Positions 42,782-51,264 are shown, counted from the first letter of the stretch. The stretch: 64,000 nt of DNA from Terriglobia bacterium (GCA_020073485.1 JAIQFB010000005.1:62001-126000); one strand, 5' to 3'. The notes: generated from the sequence alone by a model not told the origin. Made by a program: numbers and translations.

Positions 42782-44002
42782 ATGGCCTCCAGCTTAACTC
42801 GCGAACAACACCTCGACCTCTACTACTACATGCGCCTCAATCGCGATCTTGAGGAGCAGATGGTACGGCTGTTCCGCCAGAATAAAATCGTCGGCGGAGT
42901 GTATTCCAGCCTCGGTCAGGAAGCGATTTCCGTGGGCACGGCGTACTCGCTGGGCCCGGGAGACTGGATCGCGCCGATGATCCGCAACATCGGCTCGCTG
43001 CTGGTGCGCGGATTCAAGCCGCGCGACATTCTGACGCAGCACATGGCGCGTTACACCTCGCCCACGCTCGGCAAAGACGGAACCAGCCATTTCGGCGACC
43101 TGAAAACGCGGCACGTGGTTTCGCCCATCTCCATGCTCGGCGATCTGATCCCAGTGATGACCGGCATCGCCATGGCCGGCCGTTATCTCGGCCAGAAAAT
43201 TGTGGCCATGACTTGGATCGGCGACGGCGGCGCGTCCACGGGCGTATTTCACGAAGCGTTGAATCTTGCCGCTGTTCAGAAAGCCGCGCTGGTCCTGATT
43301 GTGGAAAATAATCATTGGGCCTACTCGACCCCGACCGAGAGGCAAACGGCGTTGCGGGACCTGGCCGACCGCGCCAAAGCTTACGGGATCGAAGGCGCGA
43401 TCGTAGACGGCAATGACGTCGTCGCCGTCGAACGCACGGCCCGCGAAGCGGTGGCACACGCGCGAGCCGGCCACGGCCCGGTATTGATCGAAGCCAAGAC
43501 CATGCGCATGCGCGGCCACGCGCAGCACGACCCGGCGGAGTACGTGCCAAAGGAAATGATCGAAGAGTGGAAAAGGTGCGATCCGCTGGACCGGCACGAA
43601 AAATTTCTTACCGAAAATAAACTCTGGAACGCAAAAACAAAACAGGAAATCGACCAGCGCATCGCTCGTGAACTTCAGGCCGACGTGGAATTTGCCGAGA
43701 ACTCGCCGTTTCCTCCGCCGGAACTTGCCGCCGAGGGCGTCTATTGCGAGGGCTGCCATACGATCGAGGCGGATTGGAAACGTCCCAAGGAAGAAGTGAT
43801 GCCGCCGCGCTCGAGCGTCGTGGCGAAATGGCAAATAAAGAATCCTAACGCCGCCGAAGGGCCTTCGAAGCGAACGCCCGCCTCCACGCACTCGCCGTCC
43901 GGAAACGGCGCCCGTCCGGCGCCTTCCGCCAAAACTTCGGCAAAACCGAAACACGCGAAAAAATCGAAGGGTGCGCGAGTCCCGGTAAAGGCGGGGCATT
44001 AG
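42782..44002 (+). CDS. pdhA: Pyruvate dehydrogenase E1 component, alpha subunit
   Basis: A 406-aa thiamine-diphosphate subunit that decarboxylates pyruvate. The ThDP/Mg motif is GDGGASTGVFHEALNLAA near 155, ending in ENNHWAYS near 179. MRMRGHAQHDPAEYVP and the GGVYSSLGQEAISVG entry loop also fit. The last 50 residues form an odd Lys/Ala/Pro/Ser tail not needed for catalysis. It may instead act on branched-chain 2-oxo acids; the order with E1 beta and E2 favours pyruvate but does not prove it. ATG 42782 is 46 bases after the lipB stop. Confidence 0.9.
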   Translation: MASSLTREQHLDLYYYMRLNRDLEEQMVRLFRQNKIVGGVYSSLGQEAISVGTAYSLGPGDWIAPMIRNIGSLLVRGFKPRDILTQHMARYTSPTLGKDGTSHFGDLKTRHVVSPISMLGDLIPVMTGIAMAGRYLGQKIVAMTWIGDGGASTGVFHEALNLAAVQKAALVLIVENNHWAYSTPTERQTALRDLADRAKAYGIEGAIVDGNDVVAVERTAREAVAHARAGHGPVLIEAKTMRMRGHAQHDPAEYVPKEMIEEWKRCDPLDRHEKFLTENKLWNAKTKQEIDQRIARELQADVEFAENSPFPPPELAAEGVYCEGCHTIEADWKRPKEEVMPPRSSVVAKWQIKNPNAAEGPSKRTPASTHSPSGNGARPAPSAKTSAKPKHAKKSKGARVPVKAGH

Positions 44003-44004
44003 CC

Positions 44005-44979
44005 ATGGCCGAGACCACATACCTCGAAGCCATCCGCCAGGCGATGTCCGAGGAAATGGACCGCGATCCCGCCGTCGTCCTGATCGGCGAGGACGTGGGC
44101 GTTTACGGCGGCGCGTTTAAGGCCTCCGAAGGGCTGCTGGAGAGATTCGGCTGGGAGCGCGTGATCGATACGCCCATCAGCGAGTCCGCGATTGTGGGCG
44201 CGGCGATCGGCATGGGCTACGCCGGATTGCGGCCGCTGGCGGAGATGCAGTTCATCGACTTCATCGCTTGCGCCTTCAACCAGATCACGAATTTCGCGGC
44301 GAAATCGCATTACCGCTGGGGCGCTCCGGTGCCCCTGGTTCTGCGCGGCCCCTGCGGCGGAGGAGTGCACGGCGGCCCGTTCCATTCGGCCAATCCGGAA
44401 ATGTATTTCGTGCACACGCCCGGTCTCAAGGTCATCTGCCCGGCAACCGCGTATGACGCCAAGGGCCTGCTGAAATCGGCGATCCGCGACAACAATCCCG
44501 TGCTGTTTTTCGAGCACAAGTTTCTGTACCGGCGCATCAAGGAAGACCTGCCGGAAGACGACTACACCGTGCCGATCGGAAAAGCGTCGGTGCGGCGCCA
44601 GGGGCGCGACCTCACCATTATCAGTTACGCGGCCATGCTGCACACGTCGCTCGAAGCCGCGGCCGAGCTGGCAAAGGAAGGCATCGAGGCCGAGGTCGTG
44701 GATTTGCGCACGCTGCTGCCGCTCGACACCGAAACGATTCTGGCGTCGGTCCGCAAAACCAATAAGCTGCTGGTGGTGCACGAGGACACGCGCACCGGGG
44801 GCATCGCCGGCGAAATCGCGGCCCTGGTTACGGAAAACGCCTTCGAGCACCTCGATGGTCCGATTCGCCGCGTGACCTCGCTCGACACGCCCGTGCCCTA
44901 CGCGCCGCCTCTCGAGGAATATTTTCTGCCCAGCGTCGCAAAGGTTGTCTCCGCGGCCCGGGAACTGGCACACTATTAG
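44005..44979 (+). CDS. pdhB: Pyruvate dehydrogenase E1 component, beta subunit
   Basis: A 324-aa partner of E1 alpha in the alpha2beta2 enzyme. It has GEDVGVYGGAFKASEGL near 28, TPISESAIVGAAIGMGYAGLRP, the ThDP-contacting Glu in LAEMQFIDF, GAPVPLVLRGPCGGGVHGGPFHS, KVICPATAYDAKGLL, and the C-terminal transketolase domain with LLVVHEDTRTGGIAGEI near 254. Length is the standard 320-330 residues. The ATG begins two bases after the E1 alpha stop, so the pair is translated together. Confidence 0.95.
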   Translation: MAETTYLEAIRQAMSEEMDRDPAVVLIGEDVGVYGGAFKASEGLLERFGWERVIDTPISESAIVGAAIGMGYAGLRPLAEMQFIDFIACAFNQITNFAAKSHYRWGAPVPLVLRGPCGGGVHGGPFHSANPEMYFVHTPGLKVICPATAYDAKGLLKSAIRDNNPVLFFEHKFLYRRIKEDLPEDDYTVPIGKASVRRQGRDLTIISYAAMLHTSLEAAAELAKEGIEAEVVDLRTLLPLDTETILASVRKTNKLLVVHEDTRTGGIAGEIAALVTENAFEHLDGPIRRVTSLDTPVPYAPPLEEYFLPSVAKVVSAARELAHY

Positions 44980-44982
44980 GGA

Positions 44983-45208
44983 TGTGATTTGTGAGTCGTG
45001 ATTCGTAAGTCGTGGGGGACTCGACAGTCGACAGTTTAGAGTCGAGAGTTCATCGGGACCGGCCTCGCTTGGTTCGTTTGGTTTCAGATCTCAACTCTTG
45101 ACTGTCGACTTTCGACTTCGCCTGGTCTGTACGAGACACGCTTCACGTCACGAATTACGAATCACCCGCCTTCGGCGGGAATCACGAGCTTCGAGTCGCG
45201 AATCACGG
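44983..45208. repeat. Nested inverted-repeat region between E1 beta and E2 genes
   Basis: The 242-bp gap is made of degenerate words: GTGATTTGTGAGTCGTGATT on the left and CACGAATTACGAATCAC and GCGAATCACGG on the right, with an inner pair around ACTCGACAGTCGACAG and ACTGTCGACTTTCGAC. A stable hairpin CCCGCCTTCGGCGGG lies at 45165-45179. On the transcript it could form long stems and tune E2 expression relative to E1. Confidence 0.7.
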
Positions 45209-45221
45209 AAAGAGGAGAAAT

Positions 45222-46586
45222 ATGGCCGTCGACGTCATCATGCCCCAGATGGGGGAGAGCATTTTTGAAGGCACGATCACCAAGTGGCTGAAGAAGCCGG
45301 GCGACCGCATCGAGCGGGATGAGCCGCTGTTCGAGATCTCGACCGATAAGGTGGACGCCGAGATTCCGGCGCCGTCGGCCGGAGTGCTCAAGGAAATCAA
45401 GGTATCCGAGGGGCAGACGGTGCCCATTCAGACGGTGGTTGCGGTGATCGACGCCGCTGGGGCCGCGGCCTCTGCTCCTGCTGCTGCACCGGCCACCCCG
45501 CCGGCGCCGGAAAAGGCGGCTGTGCCCAAGGCTGCCGCTCCCGTGCCCCCCGCCCCGGCCGCTGCTGCTCCCGTTGCAGCCCCTGCCGTACGCGAGAACG
45601 GACAGAAAGTCCGCAGCTCTCCGCTGGTCCGGAAGCTGGCGAAGGAACACAACCTGGATCTGACTGAACTCGAGGGCAGCGGCGCCGGAGGGCGCGTCAG
45701 CAAGAAAGACATTCTCGCGGCGCTGGAATCCGGCGTGACAAAATCCACGGCCCCCGCTGCAGCTCCGGCTGCGGTTGCTCCGGCTACACCCACGCCATCC
45801 GTTGCGGCAAGCCCGTCGGCGCCCCCCGCAACCGGCGGCGCGGTGTTCCACGCCGCTCTCGAAAACGCCGTGCCGCGCGAGCGGATGTATTTCGGAAGCT
45901 ACGAAGCCCAGCCCATGAGCGTGATGCGGCAGCGCATCGCCGAGCACATGGTGGCCTCCAAACACGTGTCTCCCCACGTGTACTCCATCGACGAAGCGGA
46001 CATGACGCGCATCGCCAAAATCCGCGAGCGCTCGAAAGCCGCATTCGAGGCCAAGTACGGCACCAAGCTGACCTACATGCCGTTCTTCGTGCGCGCCTGT
46101 GTCGAAGGCCTGCGCGCATTTCCCACCGTAAACGCTTCGGCCGACGGCTCGACCATGGTACTGCACCGCGAAATCAACGTGGGCATCGCCGTGGCCCTGG
46201 ATTGGGGCCTCATCGTTCCGGTTCTGAAAAATTCCGAGGAAAAGAATTTTCTGGGCTTGGCGCGCGGCATCAACGACCTGGCGGAACGCGCCCGCGCCAA
46301 AAAACTGAAGCCCGAGGAGGTGCAGGAGGGAACCTTCTCCATCACCAACCCGGGAATCTACGGAGGGCTGATGGGGCTTCCGGTCATCAACCAGCCGAAC
46401 GTGGCCATCCTGGGCATCGGCGCGATCCAGAAGCGGCCGATGGTGATCGATGACGCGATTGCCGTGCGCTCCATGGTTTACTTGACTCTGTCCTACGATC
46501 ACCGCGTGGTGGACGGAGCGATCGCGCACCAGTTTGTGGCCAAGGTGAAGGCGTATCTGGAAAACTGGAGCGAAGAGGTTTTGTAG
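45222..46586 (+). CDS. 2-oxo acid dehydrogenase E2 (dihydrolipoamide acyltransferase)
   Basis: A 454-aa core enzyme, probably the acetyltransferase of the pyruvate complex. One lipoyl domain with the modified lysine in ISTDKVDAEIP (Lys43) is followed by an Ala/Pro linker, a peripheral-subunit-binding domain VRSSPLVRKLAKEHNLDLTE (about 128-165), a second Ala/Pro linker and the catalytic domain (about 225-454) with the active-site SYDHRVVDGA near 427. ATG 45222 is preceded by GAGGAGA. It completes the locus; it could serve branched-chain acids instead. Confidence 0.93.
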   Translation: MAVDVIMPQMGESIFEGTITKWLKKPGDRIERDEPLFEISTDKVDAEIPAPSAGVLKEIKVSEGQTVPIQTVVAVIDAAGAAASAPAAAPATPPAPEKAAVPKAAAPVPPAPAAAAPVAAPAVRENGQKVRSSPLVRKLAKEHNLDLTELEGSGAGGRVSKKDILAALESGVTKSTAPAAAPAAVAPATPTPSVAASPSAPPATGGAVFHAALENAVPRERMYFGSYEAQPMSVMRQRIAEHMVASKHVSPHVYSIDEADMTRIAKIRERSKAAFEAKYGTKLTYMPFFVRACVEGLRAFPTVNASADGSTMVLHREINVGIAVALDWGLIVPVLKNSEEKNFLGLARGINDLAERARAKKLKPEEVQEGTFSITNPGIYGGLMGLPVINQPNVAILGIGAIQKRPMVIDDAIAVRSMVYLTLSYDHRVVDGAIAHQFVAKVKAYLENWSEEVL

Positions 46587-46608
46587 TTTCGAGGCTGCCG
46601 GGCCGGGA

Positions 46609-47910
46609 CTACAGCGTGAAATTCGTGAACACGGACGTGCGCAGCGCGGGCGTGAACAGATCGATCGACCAGTAGCGGGAGAACCGCCAGCCGATTTCCC
46701 AGCGGCTGCTGATGCGCTTCATTTTGTAGACGAACTGCGCGTCGAATTCCCGCCCGTAGTGCACGTGCAGATTGTCCGAATGGTAGTCGTAGAAAATCAC
46801 CGTGGCCACGGTTCCGTCCAGAAACTGGACGGGGCCGCTGGCGTTCAGGTAGCGCGCCTCCAGCCCGTTTCCTCCCGCTGCGCTCGGATTCAAGAAGAAT
46901 AAATCGGTATAGCCGTTGAACGGCGGCGACAGCGGCGTCGAGAGCTTGTCAGTCAGCGTGCGGCCCCCCAGCAGGGCGTAGCCGGCCTTCAGGCCGAACC
47001 CGCGCCACTCCGGGCCCAGTTCCCCCAAGTAGTAATTGGCATCGACGCGCGCGGGATTGGTGCCGTAGTTCTTCTGCTTGGCGTACTCCGCGGTGTAAAT
47101 CAGTTTCCAATCCTTGCTGAAGGCGTATGGGCCGTTCGTGCGCACACCGTAGGTTTGCGTGGACATGTTGAATTGCGCGGGGGCCTGGTAGTTGAGCAGA
47201 AGGCCATAAAAGGCGACACGCGCGCGGTCAGGCTTGTTCCAGACCAGATTCCACATGTGGGTGTGCATCAGGGGATGGCCGTCGGTGGCTTCGTAGCCCA
47301 CCTGCCGGTAGAAGCGATTGATGTACGCATAGGTGAAGGAAAGATGCAGGGGGAGTTCGGCTTCGGCTCGCGCGGCATCGAAGGAGCCGTGCACTTGGCG
47401 CCAGGCGGAATAATTCAGAAAGCGCCCGTCATTGAGCGTGATTTCCTGCCGGCCGACAGTGACCGCCAGATTGCGGCTGGCAATGCGGCGCGTCCAGCGC
47501 ACGTATCCCTGGCTCAGTTCCAGGCTCTTGGGGTCGTTGATGACCGGCAGGTCGGGGTGAACCTGCGAAGGGAGAGTGGGAATGTTGTAGTCGGCGGCTC
47601 CGGTGACGATCACGGCTTCACCCTGGGCGAAAGCGGTGAATCCTTGAAACTCTGGAGTCTGGTAGCCCAGCGCGAGCCGCAGCGTGGGCGCGTACGCGGG
47701 GGCCGTAAAGGGGGCGCCGTCCCGCTGGAAGGTCTCAAAACGAAACCGGGCGTTAAAGGAGAGTTTCCCTTCCTTGGCCAGCGACCAGAGCGAGTGCGGG
47801 GCCGGCGTTGCGGGCGGCGCGTCCTGCGCGAACCCTTTTCCTCGGGCGGCCACCAGGAGCGCGGCGCACGCGGACAAGACAAGAAAATTTCTTTGCCAAT
47901 TCGACATCAT
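46609..47910 (-). CDS. Outer-membrane porin of the alginate-export type
   Basis: A 433-aa protein with a signal peptide (FLVLSACAALLVAARGKGFA/QD). The body is a regular run of amphipathic strands ending in aromatic residues, e.g. KLSFNARFRFETFQRD, GFTAFAQGEAVIV, QGYVRWTRRI, NLAVTVGRQEITLNDGRFLNY, NLVWNKPDRARVAFYGLLLNY, with a final SVFTNFTL ending in a hydrophobic residue for barrel assembly. The fold fits the Alginate_exp family, which exports or imports polymers; substrate unknown. The initiation codon at 47910 precedes the signal peptide directly. It converges with E2. Confidence 0.83.
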   Translation of the reverse strand: MMSNWQRNFLVLSACAALLVAARGKGFAQDAPPATPAPHSLWSLAKEGKLSFNARFRFETFQRDGAPFTAPAYAPTLRLALGYQTPEFQGFTAFAQGEAVIVTGAADYNIPTLPSQVHPDLPVINDPKSLELSQGYVRWTRRIASRNLAVTVGRQEITLNDGRFLNYSAWRQVHGSFDAARAEAELPLHLSFTYAYINRFYRQVGYEATDGHPLMHTHMWNLVWNKPDRARVAFYGLLLNYQAPAQFNMSTQTYGVRTNGPYAFSKDWKLIYTAEYAKQKNYGTNPARVDANYYLGELGPEWRGFGLKAGYALLGGRTLTDKLSTPLSPPFNGYTDLFFLNPSAAGGNGLEARYLNASGPVQFLDGTVATVIFYDYHSDNLHVHYGREFDAQFVYKMKRISSRWEIGWRFSRYWSIDLFTPALRTSVFTNFTL

Positions 47911-48501
47911 GGTCGCATGGCCCTTTTCATTCCAAATAAGATTTCTATGCCGGCGGCATCCCGGGAACGGGGGACAGAAATCGCCGCACGCGGTACTAAT
48001 AAATGGTTTTATCTTTTTGATTTTCCCGGAGTGCAAACCGCGCCTCGGGCCGTTTCCCACCGCCGGCCCCCGATGCCGAAACTCCGGGCATGCGCCGCAA
48101 ACTTCAGGGAACGATCATTATCGCTCAGAAGCGCGCCGTTGTCTCCGGCGGATCCGGTTTGGCATAGGAAAGGATCATCGTATCCCCCTAGTGGAACTGA
48201 AGTGCATGTGTCCGAAGCGGGTGAAGGAGTTGGATTTGTATTTGGGTTTGGGGCGCGCGGCCGGGAGTTGCATTGCGATCGCGGCCGGCAGGAATCCGCG
48301 GCGCGCCTCCCTGCCCGAACAGCGGCCAAGGACGCGAGCCGGGAAAACTCAAATTTGAAATTTCAAATCAAAACCGCAAAGCAGCAACCGCGATTCGCGA
48401 TTTACGATTCCTTATTTAAGAATCATGCTCCCCGAATCGTGATTCACGATCCATGATTTGGAAATCACTCTTGCCGAATCTCGATTCGCAAATCACGCCT
48501 C
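47911..48501. other. 591-bp gene-free region
   Basis: Lies between the DUF3037 stop and the porin start. The right part from about 48380 on is made of degenerate GATTCGYGATT words (see repeat at 48383). The left part holds no coding frame, no recognisable promoter and no conserved RNA fold that I can identify. Confidence 0.5.
48383..48500. repeat. Degenerate GATTCGTGATT repeat tract
   Basis: Words such as CGCGATTCGCGATTTACGATT, AATCGTGATTCACGATCCATGATT and CGAATCTCGATTCGCAAATCACG follow one another. The same style of sequence occurs at 44983-45208, 57737-57783 and 59340-59368. Confidence 0.65.
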
Positions 48502-49323
48502 CTACCCGGCCTCGGCGCGCAGCACGGGTGCGACATCGTGGGCCCACCGGCGCAATTCCGGAAGAGGCAGGACGCGGATGCCGTTTTCCGAGAGCACGCC
48601 GGAGACAAACTGGTCGCGCACGTTGCCGGGGGCGGGCTCGCGCTCGGTGATGGCCAGGAATTCGGAGTGTGGGACGCGCCCGCGGATGGAGTCGGCGGTA
48701 AAGGCCAGCAGCTTGGCTTGTCCAGGGTCGCGGCCCAGGGCCACGGCGTGCACGAAGCCGCGCGTGCCATTGCGGCGGTAGGCGAAGTCGATGCGCATGG
48801 GGTCGCCGGGGACGGTGAATTCCTCGACGCGCACCGAGCGCTGCATCAGGCGCAGGATCTTTTCAGTGCGGAAATAATCCGCGGCCATGGAGCGCAGGTC
48901 GTTGCGCGTGCGGATCTCGGCCGTGCCGCGCCGCGCTTCGCGCAGCGGCTCTACTTGCTCCTGGAAAATGCGGTCGAGTTCCGCGTCCGGGTCCCGGGCC
49001 AGCAGGCCCTTGCGCGGCGAAAGCTGCACGGCGTTGGAAAGCGTCTGGTCGAATTTCTCGAGGATGGCCGCCGAGTCTAGTTCGCGCCCGGCAAACTGAC
49101 GGTCGAATTCCGCGGGCAGGCGCAGCAGCAGTTCCTCATCGGCCGCCGGATGCAAACGGCGCAGCCGGGCGAAGTCCGCGGGCTCGTCGAGCCAGCGCTG
49201 GCGGACGCGGCCGGATGCGGGGTCGAGCAGGAGTACGCCGATATTGACCCACTCGTCGCGGATCAGGTTGGGCTGGTAGCGCACCACGTGGTACGCGCAG
49301 GGTTGCAGCATTTCCTCAGGCAT
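48502..49323 (-). CDS. DUF3037-family protein
   Basis: A 273-aa protein opening with CAYHVVRYQPNLIRDEWVNIGVLLLD, the hallmark of DUF3037, followed by helical and charged parts (ADFARLRRLHPAADEELLL, QTLSNAVQLSPRKG, AADYFRTEKILRLMQRSVRVEEF). A C-terminal nuclease-like strand pattern occurs in DFAYRRNGTRGFVHAVAL. Function is unknown. Its start overlaps the 3' end of the HipA-like kinase gene by 8 bp, an arrangement seen repeatedly for these two families, so they probably act together. Confidence 0.88.
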   Translation of the reverse strand: MPEEMLQPCAYHVVRYQPNLIRDEWVNIGVLLLDPASGRVRQRWLDEPADFARLRRLHPAADEELLLRLPAEFDRQFAGRELDSAAILEKFDQTLSNAVQLSPRKGLLARDPDAELDRIFQEQVEPLREARRGTAEIRTRNDLRSMAADYFRTEKILRLMQRSVRVEEFTVPGDPMRIDFAYRRNGTRGFVHAVALGRDPGQAKLLAFTADSIRGRVPHSEFLAITEREPAPGNVRDQFVSGVLSENGIRVLPLPELRRWAHDVAPVLRAEAG

Positions 49324-50242
49324 GTCGCACCTTCCAGTTGGGAAACGGATCGCGGCCCGAGTTGCGGGCCGAAAGAATCAATTCACGCAGGCGCGTGCGG
49401 CGGGCATAGAGCCGCTCGATCAGGCGCTCGAGTGCATTCCAGTCGTCGCCGTACCACTCCGGCGGAATGTGCCCGGCCTCTTCGCCCAGCGCGGCTTCGG
49501 TCATGTGTTTTTCCACGCGCCCGAGCCACGGCTCAAAGGAATCCATTCCCTGCACATTCTGGTACACGCGATGCCGCGCGTACAATCCGCGCAAGGGAGC
49601 GTCCGGGAAATCCCACTCGCCGGCGTTAAAACAGAATCCGTGATCGATCATCATAGCCGTGTAAGGGTTTGGAATCGGGGCGCTCGAAGGGGCGGGGTAG
49701 AGCGCCGCGTACGCGTCGTTGCGCGCGGCCGGCGGCGGGACGGGGGAGGGAGCCGGTTCCCACACCGGGCCGGAAGTTTCGTCCGGATCGCGATAAAAAA
49801 TCGCCTGCCGGCCGTTTGTGTTGCACGTCCACTTGTCAAATACAAAAATGCCGAGAAAGTCCGAAAGATTCCGCACCGCGACCAGCTCTTCGTCCGGCAA
49901 GAAATCGTGCACCGCCATCCGCGCCGGATGCCCGGGGAATTGCGAGCCGAACTGCTTTCCCGGGGCGCACGGTTTTCTGCCGAGGCCGAGTTGAATCACC
50001 AGATCGGAACTGTAGGCGATCAACTCCGGACGAACCTCGACCACCTCGATTTGCGGCACGCACAATCCCATTCGCGCCGCCAGTCTGGTAGCAAGCATTT
50101 CGTTTGCCAGAATCCTTAAATGTTGAGGATTGTTTTTAAATTTAACGATGTAGTACCCGCCGTCGTCGCAGCGCATCAGGTGGGCTTGCGCCCCGCCCCT
50201 CATGCGCCGCACGTGTTCCACAGCGAGTCTCATGCGCGCCAT
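49316..50242 (-). CDS. HipA-like kinase-family protein (HipA_2)
   Basis: A 308-aa protein of the HipA-like kinase superfamily. The N-terminal ligand-binding region reads GGYYIVKFKNNPQHLRILANEMLATRLA, with the Lys expected in an ATP-binding strand. VRNLSDFLGIFVFDKWTCNTNGRQ supplies the catalytic-loop Asp and Asn, and AMMIDHGFCF contains the metal-binding Asp. It lacks the N-terminal HipB-binding part of classical HipA. The start is ambiguous: ATG 50242 is chosen, GTG 50284 possible. It is paired with DUF3037. Confidence 0.84.
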   Translation of the reverse strand: MARMRLAVEHVRRMRGGAQAHLMRCDDGGYYIVKFKNNPQHLRILANEMLATRLAARMGLCVPQIEVVEVRPELIAYSSDLVIQLGLGRKPCAPGKQFGSQFPGHPARMAVHDFLPDEELVAVRNLSDFLGIFVFDKWTCNTNGRQAIFYRDPDETSGPVWEPAPSPVPPPAARNDAYAALYPAPSSAPIPNPYTAMMIDHGFCFNAGEWDFPDAPLRGLYARHRVYQNVQGMDSFEPWLGRVEKHMTEAALGEEAGHIPPEWYGDDWNALERLIERLYARRTRLRELILSARNSGRDPFPNWKVRHA

Positions 50243-50365
50243 GCTATGCAGTCGAAGGTCAGGCCGCAAGCAGTATTGTTCCACTCCGGCACGGGCGAGT
50301 CACGATTCCGGACAACTGGCCGCCACTGCACCAAAACGGGGCAGCTCGAATTTGGATCGAAAAGC

Positions 50366-50402
50366 GAAAAACAAAAAGCCCGGGAATCGCTTCCCGGGCT
50401 TT
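50366..50402 (-). terminator. Intrinsic terminator, possibly bidirectional
   Basis: Stem GCCCGGGAA / TTCCCGGGC with a four-base loop, extended by three A-T pairs. The A-rich flank 50366-50377 gives a T-run on the minus strand; the plus-strand side is T-rich as well. It would end the transcript from the histone-like gene at 50632, after the tandem repeat. Confidence 0.82.
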
Positions 50403-50442
50403 CTTGGTTCGTCTTTCCTTATTCTTGTTCTAGAGCAGAACG

Positions 50443-50629
50443 GGTCTGGGCTGTACTTTTACGCTGAACGCTTCCAGTGAAGCGTGGAGCCCAGCGAAGA
50501 ACAAGTCTGGGCTCTACTTTCACGCTGAAGGCTTCCAGTGAAGCGTGGAGCCCGGAGCAGAAAAAGTCCGGGCCGTACATCTACGCTCTACGTCCCCACA
50601 GGGAAGGGACTCGGTGCCAAGCGTGGAGC
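50443..50629. repeat. 61-bp tandem repeat, about three units
   Basis: Units starting at 50444, 50505 and 50566 share GTCTGGGCTSTACTTT, ACGCTGAA and CTTCCAGTGAAGCGTGGAGC. The first two are nearly identical; the third has diverged in the middle. Each unit holds an inverted repeat GGGCTNNAC...GTGGAGCCC. A further single copy lies at 57075-57121. Confidence 0.85.
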
Positions 50630-50631
50630 AA

Positions 50632-50964
50632 CTAGCGCCTCTTGCCGCGCTTAGCCGGTTTCTTTGCCGCCTTTTTCGCCTTCTTTGCTTTCTTCTTTGC
50701 TTTCTTTGGAGCGGCCTTGGCCTTTTTCTTCGGTGGCGCTTTCTTCGCCGCTTTCTTGGCCGGTTTGGCCGCGGCTTTTTTCGGCGCGGGCTTCCGGGCG
50801 GCCGCGGGGGGTTGCGGTACCGCTGCAACATCCGGGCGTTCGGTGATGACCAGCTCCTCTTCGCCTTCCTCTTCTATAATTTCTTCCGGGTCGCCGCCGA
50901 GTTCTTCTTCCTCAAAATGCACGAACTCGGTCTCGTCTCCCTGGTCTTCTTTTTCGTAGGCCAT
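50632..50964 (-). CDS. Histone H1-like basic protein with acidic N-terminus
   Basis: A 110-aa protein with two opposite halves. Residues 1-45 are strongly acidic (EDQGDETEFVHFEEEE, EEEGEEEL). Residues 55-110 are made of Lys/Ala/Pro repeats (APKKAAAKPAKKAAKK and similar), like the C-terminal tail of eukaryotic histone H1 or bacterial Hc1/HctB-like and AlgP-like proteins. Such tails bind DNA or RNA without sequence preference. ATG 50964 is preceded by AAGGGAGAA. A strong promoter lies upstream at 51029-51058. Confidence 0.82.
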   Translation of the reverse strand: MAYEKEDQGDETEFVHFEEEELGGDPEEIIEEEGEEELVITERPDVAAVPQPPAAARKPAPKKAAAKPAKKAAKKAPPKKKAKAAPKKAKKKAKKAKKAAKKPAKRGKRR

Positions 50965-51028
50965 CTGGGTTCTCCCTTCGATTCGCCGCCCTTTTGAGGA
51001 AGCATTCGGCACTTCAAGCCACCGCGGG

Positions 51029-51058
51029 CTTATAAACGGAACCCGGCACCTTTGTCAA
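51029..51058 (-). promoter_or_regulatory. Sigma-70 promoter of the histone-like gene
   Basis: On the minus strand TTGACA (51058-51053), 17 or 18 bp, then TTATAA / TATAAG (51035-51029). The -35 box is perfect. It ends about 65 bases before the start codon. Confidence 0.7.
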
Positions 51059-51264
51059 GCACTTGCCGGGGCGATTCGCGCCGCGCCCGCTTACCCGCGA
51101 TCGCCGCACCGCGATTCGTCCGCGCGCCCGCCCCACTATAGGGACAATCCGGAAAAAAAAGCAAGATGGGAGTGAGCCGCGCCGCCAAAACCGGCCGCGG
51201 CAGCCGCACGAATCGGGTTCGGAAGCGAAGGTTTTCTAGAGTGCTTTGTGGACGGGAGTGCGGG

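Noticed and set aside
50443-50629. Possible CRISPR array
   Set aside because: Repeat units follow each other without unique spacers of constant length, there are only about three, and no cas genes are present.
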